Below, piece by piece: positions 7,809 through 16,177 of a stretch of DNA of 33,440 nucleotides. The notes under the pieces were generated by a model, which ran no database searches, was not told the origin of the DNA, and worked only from the letters and a program-made list of their open reading frames with translations. Made by a program: the position numbers and the translations under genes. This stretch comes from Bacteriovoracaceae bacterium UBA6261 (GTDB lineage: Bacteria > Bdellovibrionota > Bacteriovoracia > Bacteriovoracales > Bacteriovoracaceae). Where the stretch lies: NCBI GenBank assembly GCA_002440825.1, contig DJVH01000022.1, forward strand, positions 1-33,440, in the 5' to 3' direction. The first letter of the stretch is position 1; every line of letters begins with the position of its first letter.

Positions 7809-8410
7809 CCATCGCCAAGGATAATACCCAGCTCAGTCACGACTTTATCAAGAGGAAATCCCACGACGTTAGAATAACTGCCATTCACCCGAGAAATAAA
7901 AGTCAGGCTCGGCCCTTGTATGCCATAGGCCCCGGCCTTATCAAGTGAATCGCCTGTATCAATGTAATTATCCATTAACTCTCTGCTAATTTCATTAAAC
8001 GTAACTTCTGTTGAATCGTAAAAACGATGCTCGCGGATTTTTCCAGTCGATAAATCTTTAAAGCGAAAACAAACGCCCGTCACGACCTGATGGGTGCGAT
8101 CAGACAATTCATTTAAAATAGTTCTCGCCTCTTCTTTGTCCTTTGGTTTGCCGTAAATTTTATTGTCCAGAACGACGATTGTATCCGAAGCTATGACAAA
8201 GCCATTCTCATCTTCGCTCAGTTTCTCGAAAACCGCATGCGCTTTTTGAGAAGCGAGATCAACGGCAACTTCCACCGGGTCTGTTTCATGAGAAACTTCC
8301 TCGAGGTCAGCTGTGACGATTTTGAAAGGGACATTCAGCCACGACAATAATTCTTTTCGTCTGGGACTTTGACTCCCAAGAATGAGAGTCCATTTTTTAT
8401 CGGATACCAT
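7790..8410 (-). CDS. maf: Maf-family nucleoside triphosphate pyrophosphatase
   Basis: 206 residues, typical for Maf. The N-terminal phosphate-binding motif GSQSPRRKELL (residues 12-22) and the catalytic SDTIVV (Asp76) are intact, as is YGKPKDKEEARTIL further on and the AYGIQG segment near residue 162. Maf proteins hydrolyse non-canonical or methylated nucleoside triphosphates (dTTP/UTP or m7GTP types) to the monophosphate and pyrophosphate, preventing incorporation; some are linked to septum inhibition. The subtype cannot be decided by eye. The start overlaps the FecR-domain gene by 14 nt, and the end overlaps DUF167 by 19 nt. Confidence 0.93.
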   Translation of the reverse strand: MVSDKKWTLILGSQSPRRKELLSWLNVPFKIVTADLEEVSHETDPVEVAVDLASQKAHAVFEKLSEDENGFVIASDTIVVLDNKIYGKPKDKEEARTILNELSDRTHQVVTGVCFRFKDLSTGKIREHRFYDSTEVTFNEISRELMDNYIDTGDSLDKAGAYGIQGPSLTFISRVNGSYSNVVGFPLDKVVTELGIILGDGWRKLF

Positions 8411-9836
8411 GCATTCGCTTCCACAAAGTTTTTGTTGTTGAATTTAAAATTTCGCCGCTTTCTTTTTCGTCACTATATTCTTCAAAAGAATAATACTTGT
8501 CGAGCGCTTTGATAAAAAAATAATTGCCGTATTCCATCGTTCGAAGCGACTCACCTCTTTCTTTCAATCGATCGCTGAAATGCGAAGAGACTGTCAGGTT
8601 TGTCGTTTCTATACGGCGGAAGTATTCCTTCAGAAAATCCAGACGCAATTCAAGATCGGATTTCTTTGCATCGTCTGTCTCCGGTTTTTTGAGACTGCCC
8701 CACAAGCGATAACCATTTTGTGTGGCCAGAACCAGCGGATCGTATTTGTCTTGAAACGCAAACTCAGAATAGCGCTCAAGCATCAACTCCCGTGCGACCA
8801 TCAGGCTCGGGATGCGTTTGGTGATAAACTCGCCCATCAAAAGCCAGTTAAGATTTTCAGTTGCTCTGGCATAGTTGCGGCCTTTTTCATCCATCATCAG
8901 CCATTCATCACTTTGAATTTTAGTCAGATCTTTATTTTCAAACCCGCGGATCTGCAAAAATAATTCTTCTTCGTCACCAGTTGCGCCACCTTTTTTAAGA
9001 CCAAGTGTTTCGGGTGAACGCCTTTTAAAATACGTTTTTCCCCCGAGGAGACTGACAATTTCAACACTCGGATTGTATCCCATCAATGTCATGTTCGGCA
9101 TGACGATGAATGCGTAGGTAGGCTTCCCTTTAGTGAGTTTGTTATTTTTTTCAATTAACGAATTGAGATTTTTGTATTGATTCAGATTTGTTTGCTTTTC
9201 TTCCACCAATTCAATCAGAGCATTTTCATCATACGGTTTTCTATCCGGTACAGGCTGAGCTTCATACAAAGCGAGCGGTGAAAAAAGCACGTCCGTTTCG
9301 CGGATATTATATTCTTCAAAAAGCGCCTCATGTCTTGAAAGCCAGAGAACATTTCCTGCATTCACACGCGCTGAAATGAAATTTTCCTTAACACCGATGT
9401 TGAGTTCATTGAGGTTGATGGATGATTCCGGCGAGAGTCTGACCATGGTGCCGTCAAACAAAAAAATCCACGCGTAAGATTCACCGATCGTCTGAATTTC
9501 ATCCCCTTCATAAAGAGAAGTGCGAAAGTTGGGATTGAAAAAACTTTGCCCGCGGTCAATGCGACAAACACCCACGCATTGGAAAAAGCGCCCGACGATT
9601 TCCCGATGATTGCGCTCGCGGACGATACTCTCCCACTCAGGCACCAGCGCTTTTTCATCGATCTGCTCTTTCCATTCCTTAAACGATAAAAAGGAATCCG
9701 GATTAACTTCTCCCCATCTGGTCGTAGAACGAGTCTGGTCTTTAAACAGGACAGTGGATTTTTCATTGTTCTGCGCCTCTTGAGCGATGCCCAAGGAAGC
9801 GAGTGCCAGCATAAACAAGAGGAAGAGAATTTTCAT
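8397..9836 (-). CDS. Exported FecR-domain protein
   Basis: 479 residues with a signal peptide (about 1-18, ending GIAQ). Residues 81-148 match a FecR domain: VGVCRIDRGQ, then LYEGDEIQTIGESYAWIFLFDGTMVRLSPESSINLNEL, the usual 'raised threshold, symmetry, initial conditions' beta pattern. The long C-terminal part (150-479) is mostly charged and helical and is not recognised. No ECF sigma factor or TonB receptor lies nearby, so this is not a FecIR signalling pair; stand-alone FecR-domain proteins are common exported proteins of unknown job. No strong SD is visible before the ATG at 9836. It is the first gene of the three-gene operon with maf and DUF167, and divergent from ileS. Confidence 0.75.
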   Translation of the reverse strand: MKILFLLFMLALASLGIAQEAQNNEKSTVLFKDQTRSTTRWGEVNPDSFLSFKEWKEQIDEKALVPEWESIVRERNHREIVGRFFQCVGVCRIDRGQSFFNPNFRTSLYEGDEIQTIGESYAWIFLFDGTMVRLSPESSINLNELNIGVKENFISARVNAGNVLWLSRHEALFEEYNIRETDVLFSPLALYEAQPVPDRKPYDENALIELVEEKQTNLNQYKNLNSLIEKNNKLTKGKPTYAFIVMPNMTLMGYNPSVEIVSLLGGKTYFKRRSPETLGLKKGGATGDEEELFLQIRGFENKDLTKIQSDEWLMMDEKGRNYARATENLNWLLMGEFITKRIPSLMVARELMLERYSEFAFQDKYDPLVLATQNGYRLWGSLKKPETDDAKKSDLELRLDFLKEYFRRIETTNLTVSSHFSDRLKERGESLRTMEYGNYFFIKALDKYYSFEEYSDEKESGEILNSTTKTLWKRMHGIR

Positions 9837-9880
9837 ACTGCTTTATTCGGCATTCTTCCCTCTGAAATGAAGCTTCTCCC

Positions 9881-9909
9881 TGTTCATTTCGGGGGCTTAG
9901 TGCTAATAT
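9881..9909 (+). promoter_or_regulatory. Probable ileS promoter (extended -10)
   Basis: TGCTAATAT (9901-9909) is an extended -10; TGTTCA (9881-9886) 17 nt upstream of TAATAT is a weak -35. Predicted transcription start about 9916, giving a short leader before GTG 9943. Confidence 0.5.
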
Positions 9910-9915
9910 TTCCGC

Positions 9916-9927
9916 TTGTGATCACAA
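9916..9927. promoter_or_regulatory. Perfect 12-bp palindrome in the ileS leader
   Basis: TTGTGATCACAA lies between the ileS -10 box and its SD. It resembles joined CRP/FNR half sites (TGTGA/TCACA) without the normal spacer. It could be an operator or chance. Confidence 0.3.
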
Positions 9928-9942
9928 AGAAGGAGCCGTCAC

Positions 9943-12900
9943 GTGTCAAATGTTCAAAATACTGAACTAAATGAATCAGAAAATACCTCATTTTCATTCG
10001 TAAAAACTGAACACAAAATTCTGGATTTTTGGAAAGCAAATAAGATTTTTCAAAAAACTTTGGAAAACACCAAAGGAAAAAAACCATACATTTTTTATGA
10101 TGGCCCTCCATTTGCGACAGGTCTTCCCCACCATGGACACCTTCTCGCTTCAACATTGAAAGACATCGTACCTCGTTACTTCACAATGAAAGGCCGCTAC
10201 GTTGAAAGACGTTTTGGTTGGGACTGTCACGGTCTTCCGATCGAACACGAGATCGATAAAAAACTCGGCATGTCAGCTCAAGATGCTGTTAAGCAATTTG
10301 GAGTCAAAGGTTACAACGATGAATGCCGTTCAATCGTTCAACGTTACACTTCAGAATGGGAACGCACGATCACCAGAATCGGCCGCTGGGTTGATTTTAA
10401 AAATGACTACAAAACGATGGATGCCAATTTCATGGAATCTGTCTGGTGGGTTATCAGTGAACTGTGGAAAAAAGATTTAATCTATCAGGGAACGAAAGTT
10501 GTTCCATTCTCAACAGCGCTCGGAACTGTTCTCTCAAACTTTGAAGCTTCTTCAAACTACCAAGACGTTCAGGATCCTGCGATCACTGTTCTTTTCAAAG
10601 TGAAAGATCAGGATTTTTACATCGCTGCCTGGACGACAACTCCCTGGACACTTCCATCCAACCTCGCGCTCTGTATGGGCCCTGAGATTGAATACGTAAA
10701 AGTTCACGATAAAGATAAAGACCTGAAGTTCATCATCGCTAAAGACAGACTGGAAGCTTATTCGAAGAAAAGAAATTTCGAAGTGCTTGAGTCTTATACT
10801 GGCGCTCAACTGAAAGGCCTTCGCTACGAACCACTCTTTCCGTATTTCAAAAATGATGAAGCTCTTGGTGCGTTCGTTGTCTTAAACGACAACTACGTTA
10901 CGACTTCAGACGGTACGGGGATTGTTCACATTGCCCCTGCTTTTGGTGAAGACGATAACAGAGTCATGAAAGAAGCAAGTATTGGCGCGATTGAATGTCC
11001 TGTCGATGATGCCGGAAAATTTACAGCAGAAGTTTTTGACTGGGCCGGCGTTCACGTCAAGACTGCGGACAAAGACATTATCAAAAGATTGAAAGACGAA
11101 GGAAAACTTTACGAGCAAGGTGTTCTTGTCCACAGTTATCCATTCTGTCCGCGTTCTGATACTCCGCTCATCTATAAAGCGATTCCGTCTTGGTACGTAA
11201 AGGTCGAAGCGATCAAAGATCGCTTGATGAAATCAAACGAACAAATCAACTGGACACCTTCTCACATCAAAGAAGGACGCTTCGGAAAATGGCTTGAAGG
11301 CTCAAGAGACTGGTCTATTTCAAGAAACAGAGTCTGGGGTACACCTATTCCAATCTGGATCAACGATAAAACCGGCAACAAGATTTGCATCGGTTCAATC
11401 GACGAGCTTTTCCAGCGCACAGGTGTAAAAGTCACTGACCTTCACAAAGAAAATGTAGATCACCTCACTTTTACTCACACGGGTGAAGAAGGAACATACA
11501 GAAGAATTCCGGAAGTTCTGGACTGCTGGTTTGAATCGGGGTCAATGCCTTACGCTCAACTTCACTACCCGTTCGAAAACAAAGCAATGTTCGAACAAGG
11601 TTTTCCAGCTGAATTCATCGCTGAAGGTCTGGATCAGACCCGCGGCTGGTTTTACACGCTTACTGTTTTATCAACAGCTCTTTTCGACAAGCCTGCGTTT
11701 AAAAACGTTATCGTCAACGGTATCGTTATGGCCGAAGACGGAAAGAAAATGTCGAAACGTCTGAAGAACTACACGGCACCGGATGAACTCATGGAAACAT
11801 TCGGCGCAGACGCGCTCAGATTGTATCTAATCAACTCCGGCCTGGTAAAAGCGGAGGAACAACGCTTCACTGATGCCGGTGTAAAAGACATGGTGAGAAA
11901 AGCGCTTCTGCCATGGTACAACTCATTTAAATTTTTCCAGACATACGCTGAAGTCGATGGCTGGTCACCGGTAAAAAATTTCAAAACCTCTGACAACATC
12001 GTCGATCGCTGGTTGATTTCGAATCTTCAGACATTAAAGAAAAATATTGCACGTGAAATGGAAGAGTACCATCTCTACAATGTTGTTCCTGCGCTTTTCA
12101 CTTTTATTGAAGATTTAACAAACTGGTACATCAGACTCAACCGTTCTCGTTTCTGGGGGGATGGTTTGACTGACGATAAATGTGCAGCCTACTCGACTCT
12201 TTATACGGCCCTTCGCGAGCTCACAATTTCCATGGCGCCATTTTCTCCATTCTTCTCGGAATACGTGTTTCAGGAACTCCGCAAAATGAATCCTGCAGAA
12301 GCTGAATCCGTTCATCTTTGCGATTACCCTGAAGCCAACAATTATCTGATCAACAAAGATCTCGAAATCGCCGTAGATAGAATGCAACAATTGATTCTTC
12401 TTGGAAGACAAAAAAGAAATCAGGTTCAGATCAAAGTTAAGACACCTCTTAAGCGCTTAACCATCATTCACAAAGACCAGAAGTTGCTGGATGAAATTGC
12501 AAAACTTTCTGAATACATCCGTTCAGAACTCAATATTAAAAACATTGAGTACTCAACAGAAGAAGATAAATTCATTAAGCTTTACGCTAAACCAAATCTT
12601 CCATTGCTTGGTAAAAAACTGGGCAAAGATATGGGCAAGTTCAAAGCGCAGATTGAAAAACTGACAAGCAAAGAATTAACTGAACTTGAAGAACAGCAAG
12701 CGCTGAGAATTGACGGCGTCCTTTTCTCACCTGAAGAAATTCTCGTTTTCAGAGAAGCCAAAGAAGGAACAGAAGCGATGTCGAACAGATTCATTTCCAT
12801 CGACATTGACACCAAACCTGACCAGAACCTTCTGAACGAAGGTGTGGCAAGAGAAATGGTCAGCTTCATTCAGAAAACTAGAAAAGACATGAATTTCAAC

Positions 12901-13083
12901 GTCAGTGACAGAATCGCCATTGCCTTCTGTGCTAATGACGAACTTGCGGCCATTGCAAAACAATTCAAAGACTATATTACCGGCGAAACACTTGCCGCAG
13001 ATATGGTTCAGGCTTCGGCAAAGGGTGATCACGAAACCGATCTTGATAACGGTAAGTTCTCAATCACCTTGAAAAAAGTTTAA
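9943..13083 (+). CDS. ileS: Isoleucyl-tRNA synthetase, long eukaryote-like type
   Basis: 1046 residues; charges tRNA-Ile with isoleucine. The GTG start is supported by AAGGAG 7 nt upstream. Class I signatures are present: HHGH at 63-66 in PPFATGLPHHGH, and KMSKR at 602-606. The CP1 editing domain has its Thr-rich motif WTTTPWTLPSN (230-240). The PPFATGLPH form of the first motif, the length and the C-terminal domain without a Cys-based zinc site place it in the IleS2-like group, which includes eukaryotic cytosolic and many bacterial enzymes that are often mupirocin-insensitive; drug behaviour is inference. It is followed by an 11-bp-stem terminator and appears monocistronic. Confidence 0.97.
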   Translation: MSNVQNTELNESENTSFSFVKTEHKILDFWKANKIFQKTLENTKGKKPYIFYDGPPFATGLPHHGHLLASTLKDIVPRYFTMKGRYVERRFGWDCHGLPIEHEIDKKLGMSAQDAVKQFGVKGYNDECRSIVQRYTSEWERTITRIGRWVDFKNDYKTMDANFMESVWWVISELWKKDLIYQGTKVVPFSTALGTVLSNFEASSNYQDVQDPAITVLFKVKDQDFYIAAWTTTPWTLPSNLALCMGPEIEYVKVHDKDKDLKFIIAKDRLEAYSKKRNFEVLESYTGAQLKGLRYEPLFPYFKNDEALGAFVVLNDNYVTTSDGTGIVHIAPAFGEDDNRVMKEASIGAIECPVDDAGKFTAEVFDWAGVHVKTADKDIIKRLKDEGKLYEQGVLVHSYPFCPRSDTPLIYKAIPSWYVKVEAIKDRLMKSNEQINWTPSHIKEGRFGKWLEGSRDWSISRNRVWGTPIPIWINDKTGNKICIGSIDELFQRTGVKVTDLHKENVDHLTFTHTGEEGTYRRIPEVLDCWFESGSMPYAQLHYPFENKAMFEQGFPAEFIAEGLDQTRGWFYTLTVLSTALFDKPAFKNVIVNGIVMAEDGKKMSKRLKNYTAPDELMETFGADALRLYLINSGLVKAEEQRFTDAGVKDMVRKALLPWYNSFKFFQTYAEVDGWSPVKNFKTSDNIVDRWLISNLQTLKKNIAREMEEYHLYNVVPALFTFIEDLTNWYIRLNRSRFWGDGLTDDKCAAYSTLYTALRELTISMAPFSPFFSEYVFQELRKMNPAEAESVHLCDYPEANNYLINKDLEIAVDRMQQLILLGRQKRNQVQIKVKTPLKRLTIIHKDQKLLDEIAKLSEYIRSELNIKNIEYSTEEDKFIKLYAKPNLPLLGKKLGKDMGKFKAQIEKLTSKELTELEEQQALRIDGVLFSPEEILVFREAKEGTEAMSNRFISIDIDTKPDQNLLNEGVAREMVSFIQKTRKDMNFNVSDRIAIAFCANDELAAIAKQFKDYITGETLAADMVQASAKGDHETDLDNGKFSITLKKV

Positions 13084-13092
13084 CTCAATTTT

Positions 13093-13145
13093 AGAGCGCG
13101 TCTGGCCAATCAGACACAAGCTAGACGCGCTCTCCTTTTCTTCTT
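13093..13145 (+). terminator. Terminator after ileS
   Basis: Perfect 11-bp stem AGAGCGCGTCT (13093-13103) / AGACGCGCTCT (13123-13133), 19-nt loop, followed by the T-rich CCTTTTCTTCTTCT. The loop also holds a second AGAC that could pair with GTCT, allowing a smaller alternative hairpin. Confidence 0.8.
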
Positions 13146-13163
13146 CTCTCTTTCATTCTCCAC

Positions 13164-13169
13164 TATAAT
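13164..13169 (+). promoter_or_regulatory. Consensus -10 box 6 nt before an ATG (leaderless promoter)
   Basis: Perfect TATAAT ending 6 nt before the ATG at 13176, so transcription should begin at or next to the start codon. No good -35 is visible, and there is no SD in the space between. Confidence 0.5.
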
Positions 13170-13175
13170 CAACAC

Positions 13176-14603
13176 ATGGAATTCGACACTATAGTCATAG
13201 GCGCCGGGGCTGCCGGGCTTTCTACCACGGCCTTATTGGAGCAAAAATACAAAGGCACAGGCAAGAGCATTGCTCTGCTCGAGGCTCATTCTTTAAGTGG
13301 AGGATGCGCTTCTTATTTCGAAAGACAGGGTTACCTTTTTGATGCCGGAGCCACGACGCTTTCCGGTTTAAAACCTGGAAGGCCCATCAGCAAACTCATT
13401 CAAACATTATCTCTCGAACTGGATCTTATTAAAATTGCCCCCGGTATTGTATCGCTTTTTCCGGATAAAAAAATCCGTCATTATGCTGACGAAAGGAAAT
13501 GGATCGATGAACTTAATGTCAGGTTCCCCGATATCGACAATGAAAAAGTGTGGAGCAGGATTTTTTCTATCAGTCACGCAGGCTGGAAACTCTCTACTGA
13601 TTTCCCTGAGCTGCCGCTTACGAACTGGAGTGAAGTCAGAACGCTTTTAAAATCACAATCAATAGGCGCTTTAAAAATTCTACCATCGCTTTTAACAAGC
13701 GTAGAAGAAGCTTTGCAGTTGAATAAGATTCACAACGAGGACTACAAGGCCCTGATCAATGAATTACTTTTTATCACGGCCCAGAATGAGGCAAAGAAAA
13801 CGCCCATGTTGATGGGGGCCATGGGGCTCACTTATACCGATGATACTTATTATGTAAAAGGTGGAATGAAAGCCTTTGCAACGGCCCTTGAAAAGAAATG
13901 CTCGAACCTCTTTTTCAAACACAAAGTCACTTCAATCAAAAGAACGAAAGAGGGATTCACTGTCGTAACAAACAAAGACACGTTCACCTGCAGACAATTG
14001 ATTTCTACTCTCCCTGAATGGAACCACAATGATCTTTTCAATGAAAAAATCTTTAATGAAAAATCATCAGAAGATTGTTGGTCAGCTTTCATGCTGTACA
14101 TGACAATCCCTTTAAAACCGGACAGAGAAGGACTCTACTTTCAGGTTCATTGTGATTCGATTCCTTTTTGCGGATCGAAATCATTCTTTGTGTCGCTGTC
14201 ACATCCTGATGATGAAATGAGATCACACACCAGACAGACCGTAACCATTTCCTGCCATACCAAACCGGAGAATTGGGAATTTCTTTCGCAGGAGGAATAC
14301 ATTCGACGGAAAAAGAATACGGAAGATTTTATCCTGGATATTTTTTGCAGAAGATTTCAACTCGATCGCCATGAGCTCGCTAATATTTTTACCGGCTCAC
14401 CGAAGACTTTCGTTAAATACACGAATCGTTTTCGAGGATTAGTTGGAGGAATACCACATTCTTTAAAAAGAAGCCCTTTGAACTATTTGAAGGCCAAATC
14501 GCCTTATAAGAATTTTTATCTGATTGGAGATACCCAGTTTCCGGGTCAGGGAATTGCAGCCGTGGTTCTGGGGGCCCAGAACCTGGCCGCTAAATTAGAT
14601 TAG
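13176..14603 (+). CDS. CrtI/CrtISO-like FAD-dependent oxidoreductase
   Basis: 475 residues. The N-terminal dinucleotide-binding motif VIGAGAAGLSTTALL (about 7-21) is followed by an acidic residue (LLEA) and the SGGCASYFERQGYLFDAG segment typical of phytoene desaturase/carotenoid isomerase and related amine-oxidase-fold enzymes. The C-terminus, YLIGDTQFPGQGIAAVVLGAQNLA, is the FAD-binding end of that family. Substrate is unknown: carotenoid desaturation, cis-trans isomerisation or retinol-saturase-like reduction are possible. No other carotenoid gene is seen nearby. There is no SD before the ATG, but a TATAAT lies 6 nt upstream. The stop is 3 bp from that of the convergent gene. Confidence 0.8.
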   Translation: MEFDTIVIGAGAAGLSTTALLEQKYKGTGKSIALLEAHSLSGGCASYFERQGYLFDAGATTLSGLKPGRPISKLIQTLSLELDLIKIAPGIVSLFPDKKIRHYADERKWIDELNVRFPDIDNEKVWSRIFSISHAGWKLSTDFPELPLTNWSEVRTLLKSQSIGALKILPSLLTSVEEALQLNKIHNEDYKALINELLFITAQNEAKKTPMLMGAMGLTYTDDTYYVKGGMKAFATALEKKCSNLFFKHKVTSIKRTKEGFTVVTNKDTFTCRQLISTLPEWNHNDLFNEKIFNEKSSEDCWSAFMLYMTIPLKPDREGLYFQVHCDSIPFCGSKSFFVSLSHPDDEMRSHTRQTVTISCHTKPENWEFLSQEEYIRRKKNTEDFILDIFCRRFQLDRHELANIFTGSPKTFVKYTNRFRGLVGGIPHSLKRSPLNYLKAKSPYKNFYLIGDTQFPGQGIAAVVLGAQNLAAKLD

Positions 14604-14606
14604 AAA

Positions 14607-15023
14607 TTATTTCGATTGAACAGCAGCACACACCATTGGCAACTCTTTAATGACGTGTTCAATTGTAAGAGTCGATCTTCTTCCTACTGTCTTGCCTACT
14701 TTTACCGGGGCTGATCCAGAAGACACAGCAAGAACAACATTGTTATCAGTTCCTGTATCTTTACCGACATATCTTACTGGAGCTCCGGCCCTCATCTTAG
14801 GGGCCAGCATTTCTCTTGCCTGAATTTTTTGTTCTTGTTGTCCTTCAAAAGTAATAACAAGCTGAACCTGTCCGTCTTGTGCTTTCTGGATGTCGACAAG
14901 AACTTCTTTGTTTTTCACTTTTTCGATAGTTTCGCATTTTGAAACTGTTTTAAAAAAAAGAATACTTCTCGCGTTTGCAGAGAATGCAGTTGTAAGAGCA
15001 AGAACCAATACTAATGCTTTCAT
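14607..15023 (-). CDS. Small secreted protein, unknown
   Basis: 138 residues. Start placed at 15023 because AGGAG (15034-15030) stands 6 nt upstream; an ATG two codons earlier would touch the SD directly. Residues 1-19 form a signal peptide (MKALVLVLALTTAFSANA). The mature protein has two cysteines, one near each end (CETIEKV and VCAAVQ), which could pair, and a beta-rich middle. No family is recognised. It may have its own promoter: TATAGT (15066-15061 on the minus strand) is a plausible -10, though its -35 is poor. Confidence 0.7.
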   Translation of the reverse strand: MKALVLVLALTTAFSANARSILFFKTVSKCETIEKVKNKEVLVDIQKAQDGQVQLVITFEGQQEQKIQAREMLAPKMRAGAPVRYVGKDTGTDNNVVLAVSSGSAPVKVGKTVGRRSTLTIEHVIKELPMVCAAVQSK

Positions 15024-15104
15024 AGTCATCTCCTGTTTGGGTACTTGAGTAGATGACCGGACTATAACATCTGTAAATTTTTGCAGGGAAAATCTGTAAA
15101 AATT

Positions 15105-15133
15105 ACAAAAAAAAGCCCGCTAAAAAGCGGGCT
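15105..15133 (-). terminator. Terminator of the secreted-protein gene at 15161
   Basis: Read on the minus strand: stem AGCCCGC (15133-15127) / GCGGGCT (15120-15114), 6-nt loop, then an unbroken run of T (15113-15105). A strong intrinsic terminator. Confidence 0.88.
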
Positions 15134-15160
15134 TCTTATGGTTATCTTTTGAAATATTTT

Positions 15161-15604
15161 CTAATAAGGAAGATCTACAATACATTCTGCAGTTTCAGTT
15201 TGTCTCTCGCGGTTGCTCACGATTGACCATGAAACCACAACGTACTGCTTGTTTGCTCCGGCAGTTACAGTTCTTAAAATTCTTTCTACGTATTGAGATG
15301 AATCAGAACCGATAAGGTTTGTTTCAGTCTGAATGAATTCTCTTTTATAGTCTTTATAACCAGCTTCAGAATTTTCTTCTACAAGCTTTGTCAGGTCAGT
15401 TTTTGGGTTCATCACGCGAACAGTGATATCTCTTTTTGGAAAATTCACTTCACTTACTAAAACTGAGCAGAATTCACCGCGATCGTTGCGACCTTCGTAA
15501 AGCCCGACAGGCAAGTAAGAAGTTAGTTTATCGACAACAGACACTGGCTTTGCATAAGAATTAAGGCAAAGAATCGACAGAGTTAAGGCCACTAAAACTT
15601 TCAT
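15161..15604 (-). CDS. Small secreted protein, unknown
   Basis: 147 residues. The ATG at 15604 is preceded by AGGGGGA with 4-5 nt spacing; the frame continues nine codons upstream, but that would put charge-free residues ahead of the signal peptide and lacks an SD. Signal peptide about 1-18 (MKVLVALTLSILCLNSYA). The mature protein has two cysteines (GEFCSVLV and TAECIVDLPY), probably one disulfide, and predicted beta structure. No family recognised. Monocistronic, with a strong terminator 28 bp after the stop. Confidence 0.7.
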   Translation of the reverse strand: MKVLVALTLSILCLNSYAKPVSVVDKLTSYLPVGLYEGRNDRGEFCSVLVSEVNFPKRDITVRVMNPKTDLTKLVEENSEAGYKDYKREFIQTETNLIGSDSSQYVERILRTVTAGANKQYVVVSWSIVSNRERQTETAECIVDLPY

Positions 15605-15629
15605 GAATCCCCCTAAAAAAAGATGCCCC

Positions 15630-15659
15630 ACCCTATCAAAAGGCTATGGCCGATGTCTA
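15630..15659 (-). promoter_or_regulatory. Possible promoter of the 15604 gene
   Basis: On the minus strand: TAGACA (15659-15654), 18-nt spacer, TAGGGT (15635-15630). The -35 matches five of six consensus bases; the -10 is weak. Confidence 0.35.
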
Positions 15660-15674
15660 GGGGGCCTGCTTTCT

Positions 15675-16073
15675 TTACAGGGCGAGATTGGCCAGGTCTT
15701 CCCGGCTGGTAACCACAATAATCTTCTTAACCAGGTGATTTTTTATGGCCGAGCGGACTTCGTGCTCCAGCTCAGGATTTGTAATGAGAATAACGGTGCC
15801 ATAGTTCTTGGAACCCGCAGTTGAGTTGCTTTCGGCAAAGCTCAATTGAAGGCTTTTTAAGTCCTCCAGATCCTGATTAATGATTTTGGACGGGCGGTAG
15901 CCCTCTTCCATCAGGGATTTAACCAGTTTGAGTTTTTCGACATCTGTGGGGGTGTAAACCCTCTCCCCTTTGGGGTCCCGGATTGGACGAGGGAAGGAAT
16001 AGCGTCTTTCCCACATGCGCAATAGGTATTTGCTAATGCCAGTTTCTTTTTCAACCACATTTATTGGAAACAT
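15675..16073 (-). CDS. Short MerR-type regulator
   Basis: 132 residues. Residues 1-70 are a MerR-like winged helix: PINVVEKETGISKYLLRMWERRY, then the wing RVYTPTDVEKLKLVKSLMEEGYRPSKII. This version of the domain is typical of CarA/CarH/LitR-like regulators, which carry a large cobalamin-binding C-terminus. Here only about 60 residues follow, with one beta-alpha-beta-like unit (TVILITN ... KKIIVVTS), so any B12 domain is absent or reduced to a remnant. The next gene begins only 70 nt further, leaving no room for a lost continuation. SD GAGGTG lies 5 nt before the ATG. It sits 104 bp downstream of rng on the same strand; target unknown. Confidence 0.8.
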   Translation of the reverse strand: MFPINVVEKETGISKYLLRMWERRYSFPRPIRDPKGERVYTPTDVEKLKLVKSLMEEGYRPSKIINQDLEDLKSLQLSFAESNSTAGSKNYGTVILITNPELEHEVRSAIKNHLVKKIIVVTSREDLANLAL

Positions 16074-16129
16074 AAGTTCACCTCATGAACTTGTTTTAAG
16101 CCAATGCGGTGAAAAAAGCACTGAGACAA

Positions 16130-16166
16130 GACCTCGACAAAGGCTTGCCCAATGTTGGTCGAGGTC
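16130..16166 (-). repeat. Inverted repeat between rng and the MerR gene
   Basis: Perfect 9-bp arms GACCTCGAC (16130-16138) and GTCGAGGTC (16158-16166) with a 19-nt loop, 12 bp after the rng stop. On the minus strand a T6 run follows about 11 nt later, so it is a weak terminator candidate or an mRNA-stabilising hairpin. Confidence 0.5.
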
Positions 16167-16177
16167 AAACCACGAAC

